Shown here piece by piece: positions 34,607 through 43,176 of a stretch of DNA of 64,000 bases. The DNA lies in the NCBI RefSeq assembly GCF_035610345.1, contig NZ_CP141213.1, positions 868,001 to 932,000 of the forward strand, given 5' to 3'. The notes under the pieces are model-generated. The model did not search any database, was not told where the DNA came from, and was given only the letters and a program-made list of their open reading frames with translations. A program made the position numbers and the translations under genes. The stretch is from Sinorhizobium meliloti. Its GTDB lineage: Bacteria; Pseudomonadota; Alphaproteobacteria; Rhizobiales; Rhizobiaceae. Within the stretch, counting starts at the first letter, position 1; each line of letters begins with the position of its first letter.

Positions 34607-35917
34607 ATGGTCTCGGAAGGTGTAACGGAACAGCGCGGTGACAGACCATTCCTGCCGATGGTCATGTCCTATCTCGCCTCCGGCGGCAGTCTGGTTCTCG
34701 GTTCTGCGGCGCAACTCCTTACCTTTGCCATCCTTGCCCGCTGGCTCGGCGTCCACGAGTTCAGCGTGTTCGTCGCAATTACTGCGGTCGCCAATATAGC
34801 CGTCCATCTCTGCGGGCTCGGGGCGATGGAATGCCTGGTGCGCCGGGTCGCGCGCGACCGCGCGATCTACCCGCAGATGCTCGGGCACAATGTCATCCTG
34901 ACGGTGGCGAGCGGGGCAGCCCTGGTCCTGCTGGGAGCGGTGGTCCTGCCGTTCTTCTTCACCCTTTCGCCGGACCGCGTGACGAACGTCGCCGTGATCA
35001 CGCTGATGCTCGTCACCAATATCCTGCTGGTCCGGGTCATCGTGCTCACCGAGCAGATATTTATCGCTCACACGGATTTTGCCTCCGCCAACAAGGTCGT
35101 CGTCGGTTTTGCGGCGGCGCGCACGGTTGCGGCGGCACTTGCCTGCATCGCCTTCGGCGTCACCAGCGTCGCATCCTGGGCGGTGTGGCAGTTTCTCTGC
35201 CATGTCCTCGTGGCGCTCATGTGTATGCGGGCAATCCGGGGACTCGGTGCGCCGCGCTACCGCATCGTGCGGGAGGAACTCCCGCAAGGCCTTTACTTCA
35301 GCATTCCCTTCATCCTGCGTGCGCTGCGCCAGAATGCCGACCTGCTTGTCCTGAGCCTCGTCACCACCGCCGAGGTCGTCGCAAGCTACAGTGTCGCTCG
35401 CCGCATGCTGGAGAGCAGCTATCTTTCGGTGGAAGCGCTCAACCGGCTTATCTACCCGGGTTCGGCGAGGGCGACGGCGGCGGGGCTTCACCACGCCCTC
35501 CATCGGGTGCGCCGGGTGCTCGCTGCCGCAATCGTCATCAGCCTGGCTGCGGCCGTCACCGTTTTCGTTCTGGCGCCGGTCCTGCCCTACCTCTTCGGCA
35601 AGGACTATCTCTCGCTGGTCGGCTTCGTCAGAAGCCTCTGCTGGGTCGTGGTGCCGCTCGCGATGTGGTCCGTCGCGGTCGAGGCGCTCGGTGCCTCCGG
35701 CGCACACGCGGCCCGCGCGACCGTCATGGGGCTCGGCAGCATCGCCGGTGCCGGCCTTGCCGCATGGGCAAGCTGGTACGCCCCGCCGATGGGAACTTTC
35801 CTGTCCTTCTACGCAATCGAAATCGCGATGGTCGTCGCCTCCTGGAGCGTGTTCCTGCACTTCGTGCGGCGCGACCGCCGCCAGGCTGCGCTCACTCTTG
35901 GAGCGGGCGCCATATGA
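34607..35917 (+). CDS. Polysaccharide flippase (Wzx-like)
   Basis: 436 residues with about 12-14 hydrophobic helices and the MATE/MVF-like layout of Wzx (SGGSLVLGSAAQLLTFAILA, later YSVARRMLESSYL). It would move undecaprenyl-linked repeat units across the inner membrane. The ATG at 34607 is preferred because the membrane part starts soon after; upstream in-frame ATGs at 34493 onward lie in the dyad region. The stop overlaps the next gene (ATGA at 35914-35917). Confidence 0.85.
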   Translation: MVSEGVTEQRGDRPFLPMVMSYLASGGSLVLGSAAQLLTFAILARWLGVHEFSVFVAITAVANIAVHLCGLGAMECLVRRVARDRAIYPQMLGHNVILTVASGAALVLLGAVVLPFFFTLSPDRVTNVAVITLMLVTNILLVRVIVLTEQIFIAHTDFASANKVVVGFAAARTVAAALACIAFGVTSVASWAVWQFLCHVLVALMCMRAIRGLGAPRYRIVREELPQGLYFSIPFILRALRQNADLLVLSLVTTAEVVASYSVARRMLESSYLSVEALNRLIYPGSARATAAGLHHALHRVRRVLAAAIVISLAAAVTVFVLAPVLPYLFGKDYLSLVGFVRSLCWVVVPLAMWSVAVEALGASGAHAARATVMGLGSIAGAGLAAWASWYAPPMGTFLSFYAIEIAMVVASWSVFLHFVRRDRRQAALTLGAGAI

Positions 35918-37062
35918 CGATGGAGGCGAATGAAATTCGCGTATCCGAGAGCGTGCCGGTCGATGCAGGGCAGCGCCGCGGTACGCGGCCCATGGCGCCC
36001 GACGACGTTCCGGCGGTCGGACGGCTTTTCAACAGGATTTTCCGAAGGCACGATCAGGCATCCGACGATGACCTCGGACGGTATCTGCAGACCGTCTTCT
36101 TCGGCAGCCCTCACTATTCTCCGGAACTCGGCAGCGTCGTGCACGAGAACGGTGCTAACGGCATAGACAGCGCCATACTCTCGGTACCGATGGCGTTTAT
36201 GATCAATGGCCGCCCGACCATGGCCCGCCTTCTCTGTGCCTTCATGGCGGATGGCAAGGCCGGCGCCGTTGGAGCGGCACGTCTTGCGCGCACCATGCGG
36301 GCGGCTCGCCAGGACATGTGCTTCTCCGACAATGCGTCGCCGGTCAGCGCCGACCATTGGGTTGCGGGAGGCGGCATCGTCCTGCCGATCCAGAGCCTCG
36401 AATGGCAGCGCTCGTTTCTGCCGTTGACCGCGGCGGCGATCCTTGCGGGCCGTCACTTCCCAATCGCGCGCTCGCGTGTTCTCGTCGGCGTCCTCAGGCC
36501 GATTGACCGTGCACTGCGCCGGTTGCGGCCCTCCATGCGGCCGAAGGCCGAGGGCGAATGCAGGAGCGAGGCAGCGGGCGTCGAGGAGTTCCTCCAATGC
36601 GCGAGCCCGATGCTGGAACGCTTTGCGATCCGCCCGGCCTGGTCGCCAGCCGAATTCGACTGGCTCGTGCGCGTCGCTTCGATGAACCGCAACCTCGGGA
36701 CGCTCCAGTGCAGGAAAGTCGTTCTGCCGGACGGTCGCACGATTGGCGCCTTTCTTTTCTTCGGCAAGCAAGATGCCGCGGCCACGGTGCTCAATCTCGT
36801 CTGCGAGGAGGGGCGTGAGCGCGACGTCGCCGCGGCGATGTTCGCGCAGCTCGATGCGGAAGGCTATGCCGTGGCGGTCGGCATGGCTCAGCCGTTCCTG
36901 ATGAACGCTATCTCGCGCCAGCGATGGCTGTCATTCCGGCACCGCGGCTACTTCTGCATGGTGACCCGCCATGCGGACCTCAAGGAAGCGGCAGAGCGCA
37001 ACGACATCTATATCGGCGGCCTCGCCTCGGAGACCTGGAGCCGGCTGCTGACGGATTTTTAG
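35914..37062 (+). CDS. GNAT-like acyltransferase of EPS locus, paralog 2
   Basis: 382 residues, paralogous to the protein of 32538-33656. Both share the N-terminal RPMAPDDVPAVGRLFNRIF-like motif, a central basic segment (here RPIDRALRRLRPSMRPK) and the C-terminal GGLASETWSRLL. It overlaps the flippase stop and so belongs to its operon. Probable role: acyl decoration of the polysaccharide repeat. Two divergent copies in one locus may act at different positions or with different acyl groups. Confidence 0.75.
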   Translation: MTMEANEIRVSESVPVDAGQRRGTRPMAPDDVPAVGRLFNRIFRRHDQASDDDLGRYLQTVFFGSPHYSPELGSVVHENGANGIDSAILSVPMAFMINGRPTMARLLCAFMADGKAGAVGAARLARTMRAARQDMCFSDNASPVSADHWVAGGGIVLPIQSLEWQRSFLPLTAAAILAGRHFPIARSRVLVGVLRPIDRALRRLRPSMRPKAEGECRSEAAGVEEFLQCASPMLERFAIRPAWSPAEFDWLVRVASMNRNLGTLQCRKVVLPDGRTIGAFLFFGKQDAAATVLNLVCEEGRERDVAAAMFAQLDAEGYAVAVGMAQPFLMNAISRQRWLSFRHRGYFCMVTRHADLKEAAERNDIYIGGLASETWSRLLTDF

Positions 37063-37075
37063 CCCGGTTGAAATT

Positions 37076-37228
37076 TCAAGGCCGATGATTCCAGGGATTG
37101 ATGATAGTTACACCGGTGTCAGCGAGATCCGCGACATTACGGGTTGCCACGGAGGCGAGCCAGCCTCTACCGCGACGGAGAGGGTGGCTGCCAACAGCTC
37201 CGACGGCACATTGGTATCGAGATAATCA
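37076..37228 (-). pseudogene. VapC/FitB-type toxin remnant
   Basis: Directly after the antitoxin, in the expected position, the reading DYLDTNVPSELLAAT is the PIN-domain start (catalytic Asp in LDTN), shifted by one missing T after the overlapping GTGATT start. A second frame shortly after reads SVATRNVADLADTGVTIINPW, the normal PIN C-terminus. About 80-90 central residues are gone. The toxin is therefore dead through a frameshift and an internal deletion. Confidence 0.7.
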
Positions 37229-37474
37229 CTCGGAGAAATCCGGTGCGTAGCGGATGGGCTCGCGCTGCGGAAGGTCAAGCATGACGCCTGCGAGCGGCGC
37301 CATTCGGATGCGGATTACTGTAGCGAGATTGGCCGGTCGGTTTTCGGTAGTCGAAAGCGCGGCGCGAAGGATGTCCCGCGCTTCGTCCTCCATCGAACGC
37401 CCATGCTCCGCGGCGCGAATGCGCAGGCGCTTCTTGAGCCCGTCATCGAGGTTGCGGATCGTCACGTTCGCCAT
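37226..37474 (-). CDS. FitA/VapB-like antitoxin (orphan)
   Basis: 82 residues. The ribbon-helix-helix start is MANVTIRNLDDGLKKRLRIR, then AAEHGRSMEDEARDILRAAL, as in FitA-like antitoxins. The C-terminal toxin-binding tail is present (PQREPIRYAPDFSE). ATG 37474 has aaggaag upstream. Its toxin partner is a remnant, so it could act as a bare repressor or an anti-addiction module. Confidence 0.85.
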   Translation of the reverse strand: MANVTIRNLDDGLKKRLRIRAAEHGRSMEDEARDILRAALSTTENRPANLATVIRIRMAPLAGVMLDLPQREPIRYAPDFSE

Positions 37475-37640
37475 GCGGCTTCCTTTCTTCATTGATGGCA
37501 ATTTATCGTTGACTGCAGCGGGCGGCAACACGCCTACGAGTGACCCGGAGCGGGCTGCCGACGGATTTTTGGTTGCATGTCTTGCCGGCAATCATTCGCG
37601 GTTATATGAGCGAGGCCTGTTCTGGCGCAGTCGATGGGAA

Positions 37641-38549
37641 ATGACGATGGCACCTGCGGCTTTATTTGATGGCCTGTCAGCGTTCCCGCCCACACCCGCC
37701 GATGTGGGCGGCAAGGTTTCGGAAGAGGCGCTGTCGCGACTGCTCGAGCGTATCCGACTAGCACGCGCGGACTCGATTGGATTGCTCGGCAGCACAGGGG
37801 CTTACGCATTTCTCTCGCGCGGTGAACGGCGACGGGCAGTGGAGATCGCTGTCGAATGCGTGGGAGGCAGAGTTCCCCTCATCGTCGGCGTCGGCGCACT
37901 CAGGACCGACGAGGCTCAGGCGCTCGCGCGCGACGCGAATGAAGCCGGGGCAGATGGACTTCTCCTGGCTCCCGTATCCTACACGCCTCTGACTGAGGAG
38001 GAAGTTTATCAGCATTTCGTTGCCGTTGCCGGCGTTTCCGACTTGCCGCTCTGCATCTACAATAATCCGGGCACGACCAGGTTCGTTTTCAGCGAGGAAC
38101 TGATCACACGGCTCTCGCAGGTGCCGAGTATTGCCGCAGTGAAGATGCCGTTGCCTGCCGACGGAGATTTCGCGGGTGAGATCGCTCGACTGCGTGCGAA
38201 CACGTCTGCAGCTTTTGCTATCGGCTATAGCGGCGATTGGGGCGCAGCAGGTGCGCTCCTGTCCGGTGCTGATGCGTGGTTCAGTGTCGCGGGCGGGCTT
38301 TTGCCCGTGGCTGCAACGAAACTCACTCGGGCGGCGAAAGGGGGCGATCGCGCGGAAGCGCATCGGATCGACACCGCATTTCAACCCTTATGGGCACTGT
38401 TCAAGGAGTTCGGCAGTTTCCGCGTGATGTACGCTATCGGGAGCATCCTCGGACTGTTCCAGGCATTGCCCCCGCGGCCGATTTTGCCGCTTGGACCTCG
38501 TGACAATGTACGGGTAGAAGAAGCTGTTCAGAAACTGATCGACTTTTAA
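37641..38549 (+). CDS. DapA-family (dihydrodipicolinate synthase-like) aldolase/lyase
   Basis: 302 residues of a class I TIM-barrel lyase. Schiff-base Lys168 (IAAVKMPLP) and Tyr140 (LCIYNNPGTT) are present, and the pyruvate-binding loop reads GSTGAY. True DapA has GTTGE there, so a different pyruvate- or keto-acid-dependent aldol or lyase reaction is likely. ATG 37641 or 37647 are alternatives; neither has a strong site. It stands between the antitoxin and the convergent LysE gene, apart from the EPS operons. Confidence 0.82.
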   Translation: MTMAPAALFDGLSAFPPTPADVGGKVSEEALSRLLERIRLARADSIGLLGSTGAYAFLSRGERRRAVEIAVECVGGRVPLIVGVGALRTDEAQALARDANEAGADGLLLAPVSYTPLTEEEVYQHFVAVAGVSDLPLCIYNNPGTTRFVFSEELITRLSQVPSIAAVKMPLPADGDFAGEIARLRANTSAAFAIGYSGDWGAAGALLSGADAWFSVAGGLLPVAATKLTRAAKGGDRAEAHRIDTAFQPLWALFKEFGSFRVMYAIGSILGLFQALPPRPILPLGPRDNVRVEEAVQKLIDF

Positions 38550-38601
38550 GAGTGCTCTTGAGGAATTACGCTTTACCCGGAAGTGCTCCAGCCGGTCCTG
38601 A

Positions 38602-39258
38602 TCATCGGTGAAGGGCGGGCGCGACTGGAGAAAGCAGCAACCGTATGCCAAGCGCGATCATGATGCTGCCCGCAATGCGCTGCTGCCACGCCACAAAGGC
38701 ACTGCTGTGCGACAACCAATTGCTGAATGTGCCTGAGGTGAGGGCCACCGCACCAAGGACCAGCAGCCCGGTGGCTTTCATCGTAACTCCGAGGATGAAG
38801 AATTGCAGGGCCGGCGATCCGGCGGACGGTGCCACGAACTGCGGAAGGATCGCGAGCATAAAGGAAAGCGACGTCGGATTCGTCAGATTGCAGATCACAC
38901 CCTGCCTGAAGAGGGCGAGAAGCGATGGAGACGTGGCGCGGCCCGGCGCTTCGCGCAGGAAGGTCTTACTGCTGGCCGTCAAGAACCGCACCCCGACATA
39001 AATCAGATAGGCCGCTCCGATAAATTGCATGGCCTTGTAGAGGAGCGGCGAGGACGCCACGACCGTGGCAAGGCCCATGGCAAGCAAGGGTATCTGGACG
39101 AAGCCCGCCGCGACGCATCCGATAGCGGTTGCAAGCGCAGCCCGTCGGCCCTGGCCGATGCCGCGGCTGATGACAAGCATCATGTCCGGGCCGACTCCGG
39201 ACAATTGATAGGCAAGCACGGCGCCCAGAAACGCGGCATAGCTGGTCAGGTCGGGCAT
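38602..39258 (-). CDS. LysE/RhtB-family amino-acid exporter
   Basis: 218 residues with six predicted membrane helices. The family signature near the N-terminus is GVGPDMMLVISRGIGQGRRA, followed by GAAYLIYVGVRFL and the NLTNPTSLSFMLA segment. It would export an amino acid or homoserine lactone-like compound. It is convergent with the DapA-like gene (52-bp gap) and divergent from the Wzz-like gene. No adjacent LysG-type regulator is seen. Confidence 0.88.
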   Translation of the reverse strand: MPDLTSYAAFLGAVLAYQLSGVGPDMMLVISRGIGQGRRAALATAIGCVAAGFVQIPLLAMGLATVVASSPLLYKAMQFIGAAYLIYVGVRFLTASSKTFLREAPGRATSPSLLALFRQGVICNLTNPTSLSFMLAILPQFVAPSAGSPALQFFILGVTMKATGLLVLGAVALTSGTFSNWLSHSSAFVAWQQRIAGSIMIALGIRLLLSPVAPALHR

Positions 39259-39409
39259 TCTACAGAAACTATGGAAGCAGGTCGAAGTTCCCCAGCGGAA
39301 ACGAACCAGTGCCCGTAGAGGAGCATTGGCCTGCCCAAAAGGTTACCGTCCGAACAGTTCCGCTTAACCGAATATTCACCCTGCAGGCCCTAAATCCGCA
39401 TGGGGAATT

Positions 39410-39427
39410 GCTTATACGGCAATAAGC
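39410..39427. promoter_or_regulatory. Inverted repeat upstream of Wzz-like gene
   Basis: GCTTAT-N6-ATAAGC about 34 bp before the chosen start of the Wzz-like gene, in the 202-bp divergent gap with LysE. It may be an operator; no promoter was identified with confidence. Confidence 0.3.
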
Positions 39428-39460
39428 ACCTTGGTGGCTCCGAGGGGATGGGGAAAGCGG

Positions 39461-41074
39461 ATGTATCGGCGCAGCGAGCCCGAGGGACTGGGATTACGCC
39501 TGGAAAGGCCACATCAGCGCCTTCGCGCGGGCGGAGGGTCGTTGCTCGACCTCGTGCCCGCGGTAACGGAAGAGGCCGCTCGCGAAGAGGCCCCCGCGGA
39601 GGCAGAGGATGGCACCTCCGCCCGCGTGGTGGATATTCCCGTCCCCGCCCATCAGGCGCGCGCTCTTGAGGAGCAGCCTTCCTCCGTCGCGGATTTCTTC
39701 CCGCAACTCCACCTCCTGGGCAGCATCGGGGTTAATGACCTCATCGCGTGGCTGCGCAACGGCGCCCGCTGGATCGTGCTCGCGCTCGTCCTCTCGGTTG
39801 CCGCCGCCTTTGCCTATGCCGTGGCGGCGACCCCGCGATACACGGTCTATACCGATCTCGTGGTGGACCCTTCCAATCTCAACGTCGTCAGCGACGACGT
39901 CTTTACGACCAATCCTCAGCGCGACGCGCAGTTGCTGGAGGTCGAGAGCAAGCTCCGGATCCTGACCTCGCGCAACGTCCTCCAACGCGTCATCGACGAG
40001 TTGCGGCTTGCGGACGATCCCGAATTCGTCAGGCCGACAATCCTCGACTGGATGAAGACGCTCATTGCGCCGCGGGACGCCAAGGCGGACAAGGAGCTGG
40101 CGGCCATGCGCGCTCTGTCCGAGAGGGTCGAGGCGCGCCGGGAGGAACGTTCCTTCGTCGTGATCCTGAAGGTGTGGAGCGAAGAACCGGCCAAGGCAAT
40201 CGCCCTTTCGGACGCGATCGTCGAGGCATTCGAGGCGGAACTCTTTCAGTCGGCCGCCGAGAGCGCCGGCCGCGTGGCGCAGAACCTGAACGAGCGACTC
40301 GACGAGCTGCGGCGCAACGTCACCGAAGCGGAGAAGAGGGTCGAGGATTTCCGGCGTGAGAACGGCCTGCAATCCACCAATGGCGAGCTCGTCAGCAACC
40401 AGCTTTCGAGTGAGCTCAACACCCAGGTTCTCGACGGTCAGCAGCGTTTCATCCAGGCGGAAACGCGTTACAGGCAGATGAGTGCGGCCGTTGCCGAGGG
40501 CCAGACCGCCAGCGCCTCGGTGTTCGAGTCGGCAAACATGACCAATCTGCGCCAGCAGTATAATGCCTTGCAGCAGCAGATCGGCTCCATGCAGCTCACT
40601 TATGGCGAGCGGCATCCGCGGCTCGTTGCCGCGCGCTCGGAGCGCACGGCGCTGGAAGCGGCGATGAAGGATGAAGCCCGCCGCATTCTGGAGCGCGCGA
40701 AGGCCGACTTCGACCGGGAGCAAAAGGCGCTCGATGCGCTCCGCGGCAAGGCGGATGACGAAAAGTCGAACGTCTTCACCGATAACCAGGCCCAGGTGCA
40801 GCTTCGTGATCTCGAACGCGACGCGCGCAGCAAGGCGGCGATCTACGAAACCCATCTGGCACGCGCGCAGCAGATCACCGAACGCCAGCAGATCGACACC
40901 ACGAATATTCGCGTCATCTCGCGGGCCCTGCCGCCAAACGCGCGAAGCTGGCCCCCGCGTACCTTGATCCTGCTGATCGGCGGCGCCGTTCTGGGTCTCG
41001 CAATCGGCATCGCCGCGGCACTTGCCCTCGGCCTCTGGAAATTCCTTCGCGGCAAGACCCACGTGGCTGCCTGA
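39461..41074 (+). CDS. Polysaccharide chain-length/co-polymerase protein (Wzz-like)
   Basis: 537 residues. A cytoplasmic N-terminal stretch of about 100 residues precedes membrane helix 1 (IVLALVLSVAAAFAYAVAA), a long periplasmic coiled-coil region (NLNERLDELRRNVTEAEKRV and later) and membrane helix 2 (LILLIGGAVLGLAIGIAAAL). The protein ends soon after, so the BY-kinase domain of ExoP/Wzc is absent. It would set chain length with the Wzy-like polymerase. ATG 39461 is chosen; a TTG at 39431 is possible. The polymerase gene starts 12 bp downstream. Confidence 0.87.
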   Translation: MYRRSEPEGLGLRLERPHQRLRAGGGSLLDLVPAVTEEAAREEAPAEAEDGTSARVVDIPVPAHQARALEEQPSSVADFFPQLHLLGSIGVNDLIAWLRNGARWIVLALVLSVAAAFAYAVAATPRYTVYTDLVVDPSNLNVVSDDVFTTNPQRDAQLLEVESKLRILTSRNVLQRVIDELRLADDPEFVRPTILDWMKTLIAPRDAKADKELAAMRALSERVEARREERSFVVILKVWSEEPAKAIALSDAIVEAFEAELFQSAAESAGRVAQNLNERLDELRRNVTEAEKRVEDFRRENGLQSTNGELVSNQLSSELNTQVLDGQQRFIQAETRYRQMSAAVAEGQTASASVFESANMTNLRQQYNALQQQIGSMQLTYGERHPRLVAARSERTALEAAMKDEARRILERAKADFDREQKALDALRGKADDEKSNVFTDNQAQVQLRDLERDARSKAAIYETHLARAQQITERQQIDTTNIRVISRALPPNARSWPPRTLILLIGGAVLGLAIGIAAALALGLWKFLRGKTHVAA

Positions 41075-41086
41075 GGAGCCCGGGAG

Positions 41087-42418
41087 ATGGATCGCGCGGG
41101 CTACGGAGAGGTCGAGCCGACGAATGCGGTAAAGGCGCGTGTCGGTACCGTGCTGTTCATGGCGATCTTCCTGTTCTTCTGGATCTCCATCAATCCATTC
41201 GTGGATCTGACGGGCGAGGCGGTGCTGGACCCTTCCGCCGGCAATTCCAACCGGCTGAACCAGATCATCTCGCTCCTGCTTTTCACCGGAATGCTGGGCT
41301 ACGGCCTGGTCCACCCTTTGCGGCAAACGATACTGCAGCCGCGCGCGCTGCTGGCGATTCTCCTTTCCTGGTTCATCTTTGTTTCGCTGGTGTCGGCGCA
41401 TCCGATGCTCGGCATCAAGGGTGCGATCCTCGCGTTGATGGTTACCGTCAATGCCAGCGTCTACCTGTTGTTGCCCGCTTCGGAACGCCACTTCGCCAAG
41501 ATGCTCGGCATCGGCATCCTCATCATGCTCGCGGTCGCCTACTACGGCATTGTCTTCAAGCCGTTGCTCGCGATCCATCAGGCGTCAGAACTGCGCGAGC
41601 CGATGAATGCCGGCCTGTGGCGCGGCCACTTTCCCCACAAGAACAGCGCCGCGGCTGCCATGGTGATCGCAGCCTTCATCGGCCTTTACGTCATGAACGT
41701 CTGGTCGAGGTTTGCCGGGATCGTCATCGTCGCGCTGTCCTTCGTCTTCCTCGTCAATACCGGGGGTAAGACGTCGACCGCGATGCTGCCGGCCATTCTG
41801 CTGCTCGCGCTCATCTTCGAGAAGGTGCGCTTTCTCCGCCTCCCGATTGCCGTCGGCGGCGTCGGTCTTTTCAATCTCTTCGCGGTGGGCTCCGCCGTCT
41901 TCTCCCCGCTCGGCGAGTTCATCAGCGGGCTCGGCATCGATGCGACCTTTACCAATCGCGCCGATATCTGGCGTTTCGCCTTCGGTGCGCTCGCCGAACA
42001 GCCTCTCACGGGCTATGGCTTCAAGGCCTTCTGGCAGACGGAAGAACTGGTCTATAGCGGCGGCTCGGTCGAGACCTGGGCCGTCGCTGCCGCCAACGGT
42101 CACAATTCCTATCTCGACATTGCCCTGATGACGGGCTTCCCGGGCCTCGCCCTGACCCTGATCTGGATCCTTTTCCTGCCGCTTAGAAAGATCGCCCGCA
42201 TCGCTCCGGAGCGCGAGCATTCGCATCTGACGAGGCTGTTCGTCCGCATATGGCTCTACACGATCTTCAACGCCGGCCTCGAAAGTCTCTTCTTCGAGGG
42301 CGGGAGCCTTCTATGGTTCACATTCATGGTCGCGCTCTATGGACTGTCCTTGCAGTCGAGCGCGGAACTGGCGGCTGCTCCTGCACGCGTTCGTCAGGGG
42401 AGGGTAGCGCATGCTTGA
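41087..42418 (+). CDS. EPS polymerase (ExoQ/Wzy-like, O-antigen ligase family)
   Basis: 443 residues, about ten or eleven membrane helices. The large periplasmic loop region holds GLWRGHFPHKNSAAA and the later GHNSYLDIALMTGFPG, the two conserved segments of the ExoQ/WaaL superfamily. It would join repeat units on the periplasmic face. gaggag precedes the ATG by about 8 nt. The stop overlaps the deacetylase start by 8 bp. Confidence 0.87.
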   Translation: MDRAGYGEVEPTNAVKARVGTVLFMAIFLFFWISINPFVDLTGEAVLDPSAGNSNRLNQIISLLLFTGMLGYGLVHPLRQTILQPRALLAILLSWFIFVSLVSAHPMLGIKGAILALMVTVNASVYLLLPASERHFAKMLGIGILIMLAVAYYGIVFKPLLAIHQASELREPMNAGLWRGHFPHKNSAAAAMVIAAFIGLYVMNVWSRFAGIVIVALSFVFLVNTGGKTSTAMLPAILLLALIFEKVRFLRLPIAVGGVGLFNLFAVGSAVFSPLGEFISGLGIDATFTNRADIWRFAFGALAEQPLTGYGFKAFWQTEELVYSGGSVETWAVAAANGHNSYLDIALMTGFPGLALTLIWILFLPLRKIARIAPEREHSHLTRLFVRIWLYTIFNAGLESLFFEGGSLLWFTFMVALYGLSLQSSAELAAAPARVRQGRVAHA

Positions 42419-43166
42419 GAAGCTGAGCGGGCTCGGTCCGCTCGTCGACAGGCTGGCTAACCGGGCGATCTGGAAGCTGGCGGGAGCCCGGCGCCGGTTG
42501 GAGACGGAGGTTCCGCTCGTCTCCTTCACCTTCGACGATGTTCCTGACAGCGCACTTGGCGCGGGCGCAGCCATCCTCGAGAAGTATGGAGCCCGCGGCA
42601 CCTTCTATATTGCGGGCGGGCTAGCCGGGCAGGTGGAGCCGGATCGAAGGCTGATCACGCCCGAAGGGTGCAGCGAGTTGCTCGCCCGCGGACACGAAAT
42701 CGGCTGCCACACCTTCGCCCACCGAAGATTGCGTGACATTGCCGGCCTTGGCACCGATCTCGACCGCAATGCCGAGTACCTGAAGCAGGTCGGCGTTTCT
42801 CCGGCTGCATCGAATTTTGCCTTCCCCTACAACGCTGCCTGGCCGTTGGCACGGGCCGAGCTCCGCCGCCGCTACCGAACGTGCCGGGCAGGGGGCGAGG
42901 ACATCAACCGCGGTGCCGTCGACCCGATGATGCTCAAGGGCGTCGAGATACGCCAGCCGGAGGATAGGGCGCGCGCGCTGACGCGCTGGATAGACGATGT
43001 CGCCGAGCGTCCCGGCTGGCTGATCTTCTTCACTCACGACATTGCCGCGCAGCCCACGAACTACGGCTGCACACCCGATACCTTCGATCATCTGGTCCGC
43101 TACGCCGCCGAAAAGGGATGCTGCATCCTGCCCGTCGACAGCGCCGCTGACCGGATCGGCTGGTAA
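42411..43166 (+). CDS. Polysaccharide deacetylase (CE4/NodB homology)
   Basis: 251 residues. NodB motif 1 is SFTFDDVPD (Asp42, Asp43) and motif 2 is HEIGCHTFAH with metal ligands His101 and His105; the arginine/aspartate motifs follow (FAFPYNAAW). No signal peptide, so a cytoplasmic action on lipid-linked sugar is possible. It would remove N-acetyl groups from hexosamine in the polymer precursor. It overlaps the polymerase end by 8 bp and is followed by a glycosyltransferase gene after 10 bp. Confidence 0.87.
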   Translation: MLEKLSGLGPLVDRLANRAIWKLAGARRRLETEVPLVSFTFDDVPDSALGAGAAILEKYGARGTFYIAGGLAGQVEPDRRLITPEGCSELLARGHEIGCHTFAHRRLRDIAGLGTDLDRNAEYLKQVGVSPAASNFAFPYNAAWPLARAELRRRYRTCRAGGEDINRGAVDPMMLKGVEIRQPEDRARALTRWIDDVAERPGWLIFFTHDIAAQPTNYGCTPDTFDHLVRYAAEKGCCILPVDSAADRIGW

Positions 43167-43176
43167 GGAGGCTCTG

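Noticed and set aside
37254..37640. N-terminal extension of the DapA-family gene
   Set aside because: The open frame runs through the antitoxin gene on the other strand; similarity to the family begins only after 37641.
39494..41578. 694-codon minus-strand frame across the Wzz-like and polymerase genes
   Set aside because: It spans two real genes on the other strand and has no domain; shadow frame.
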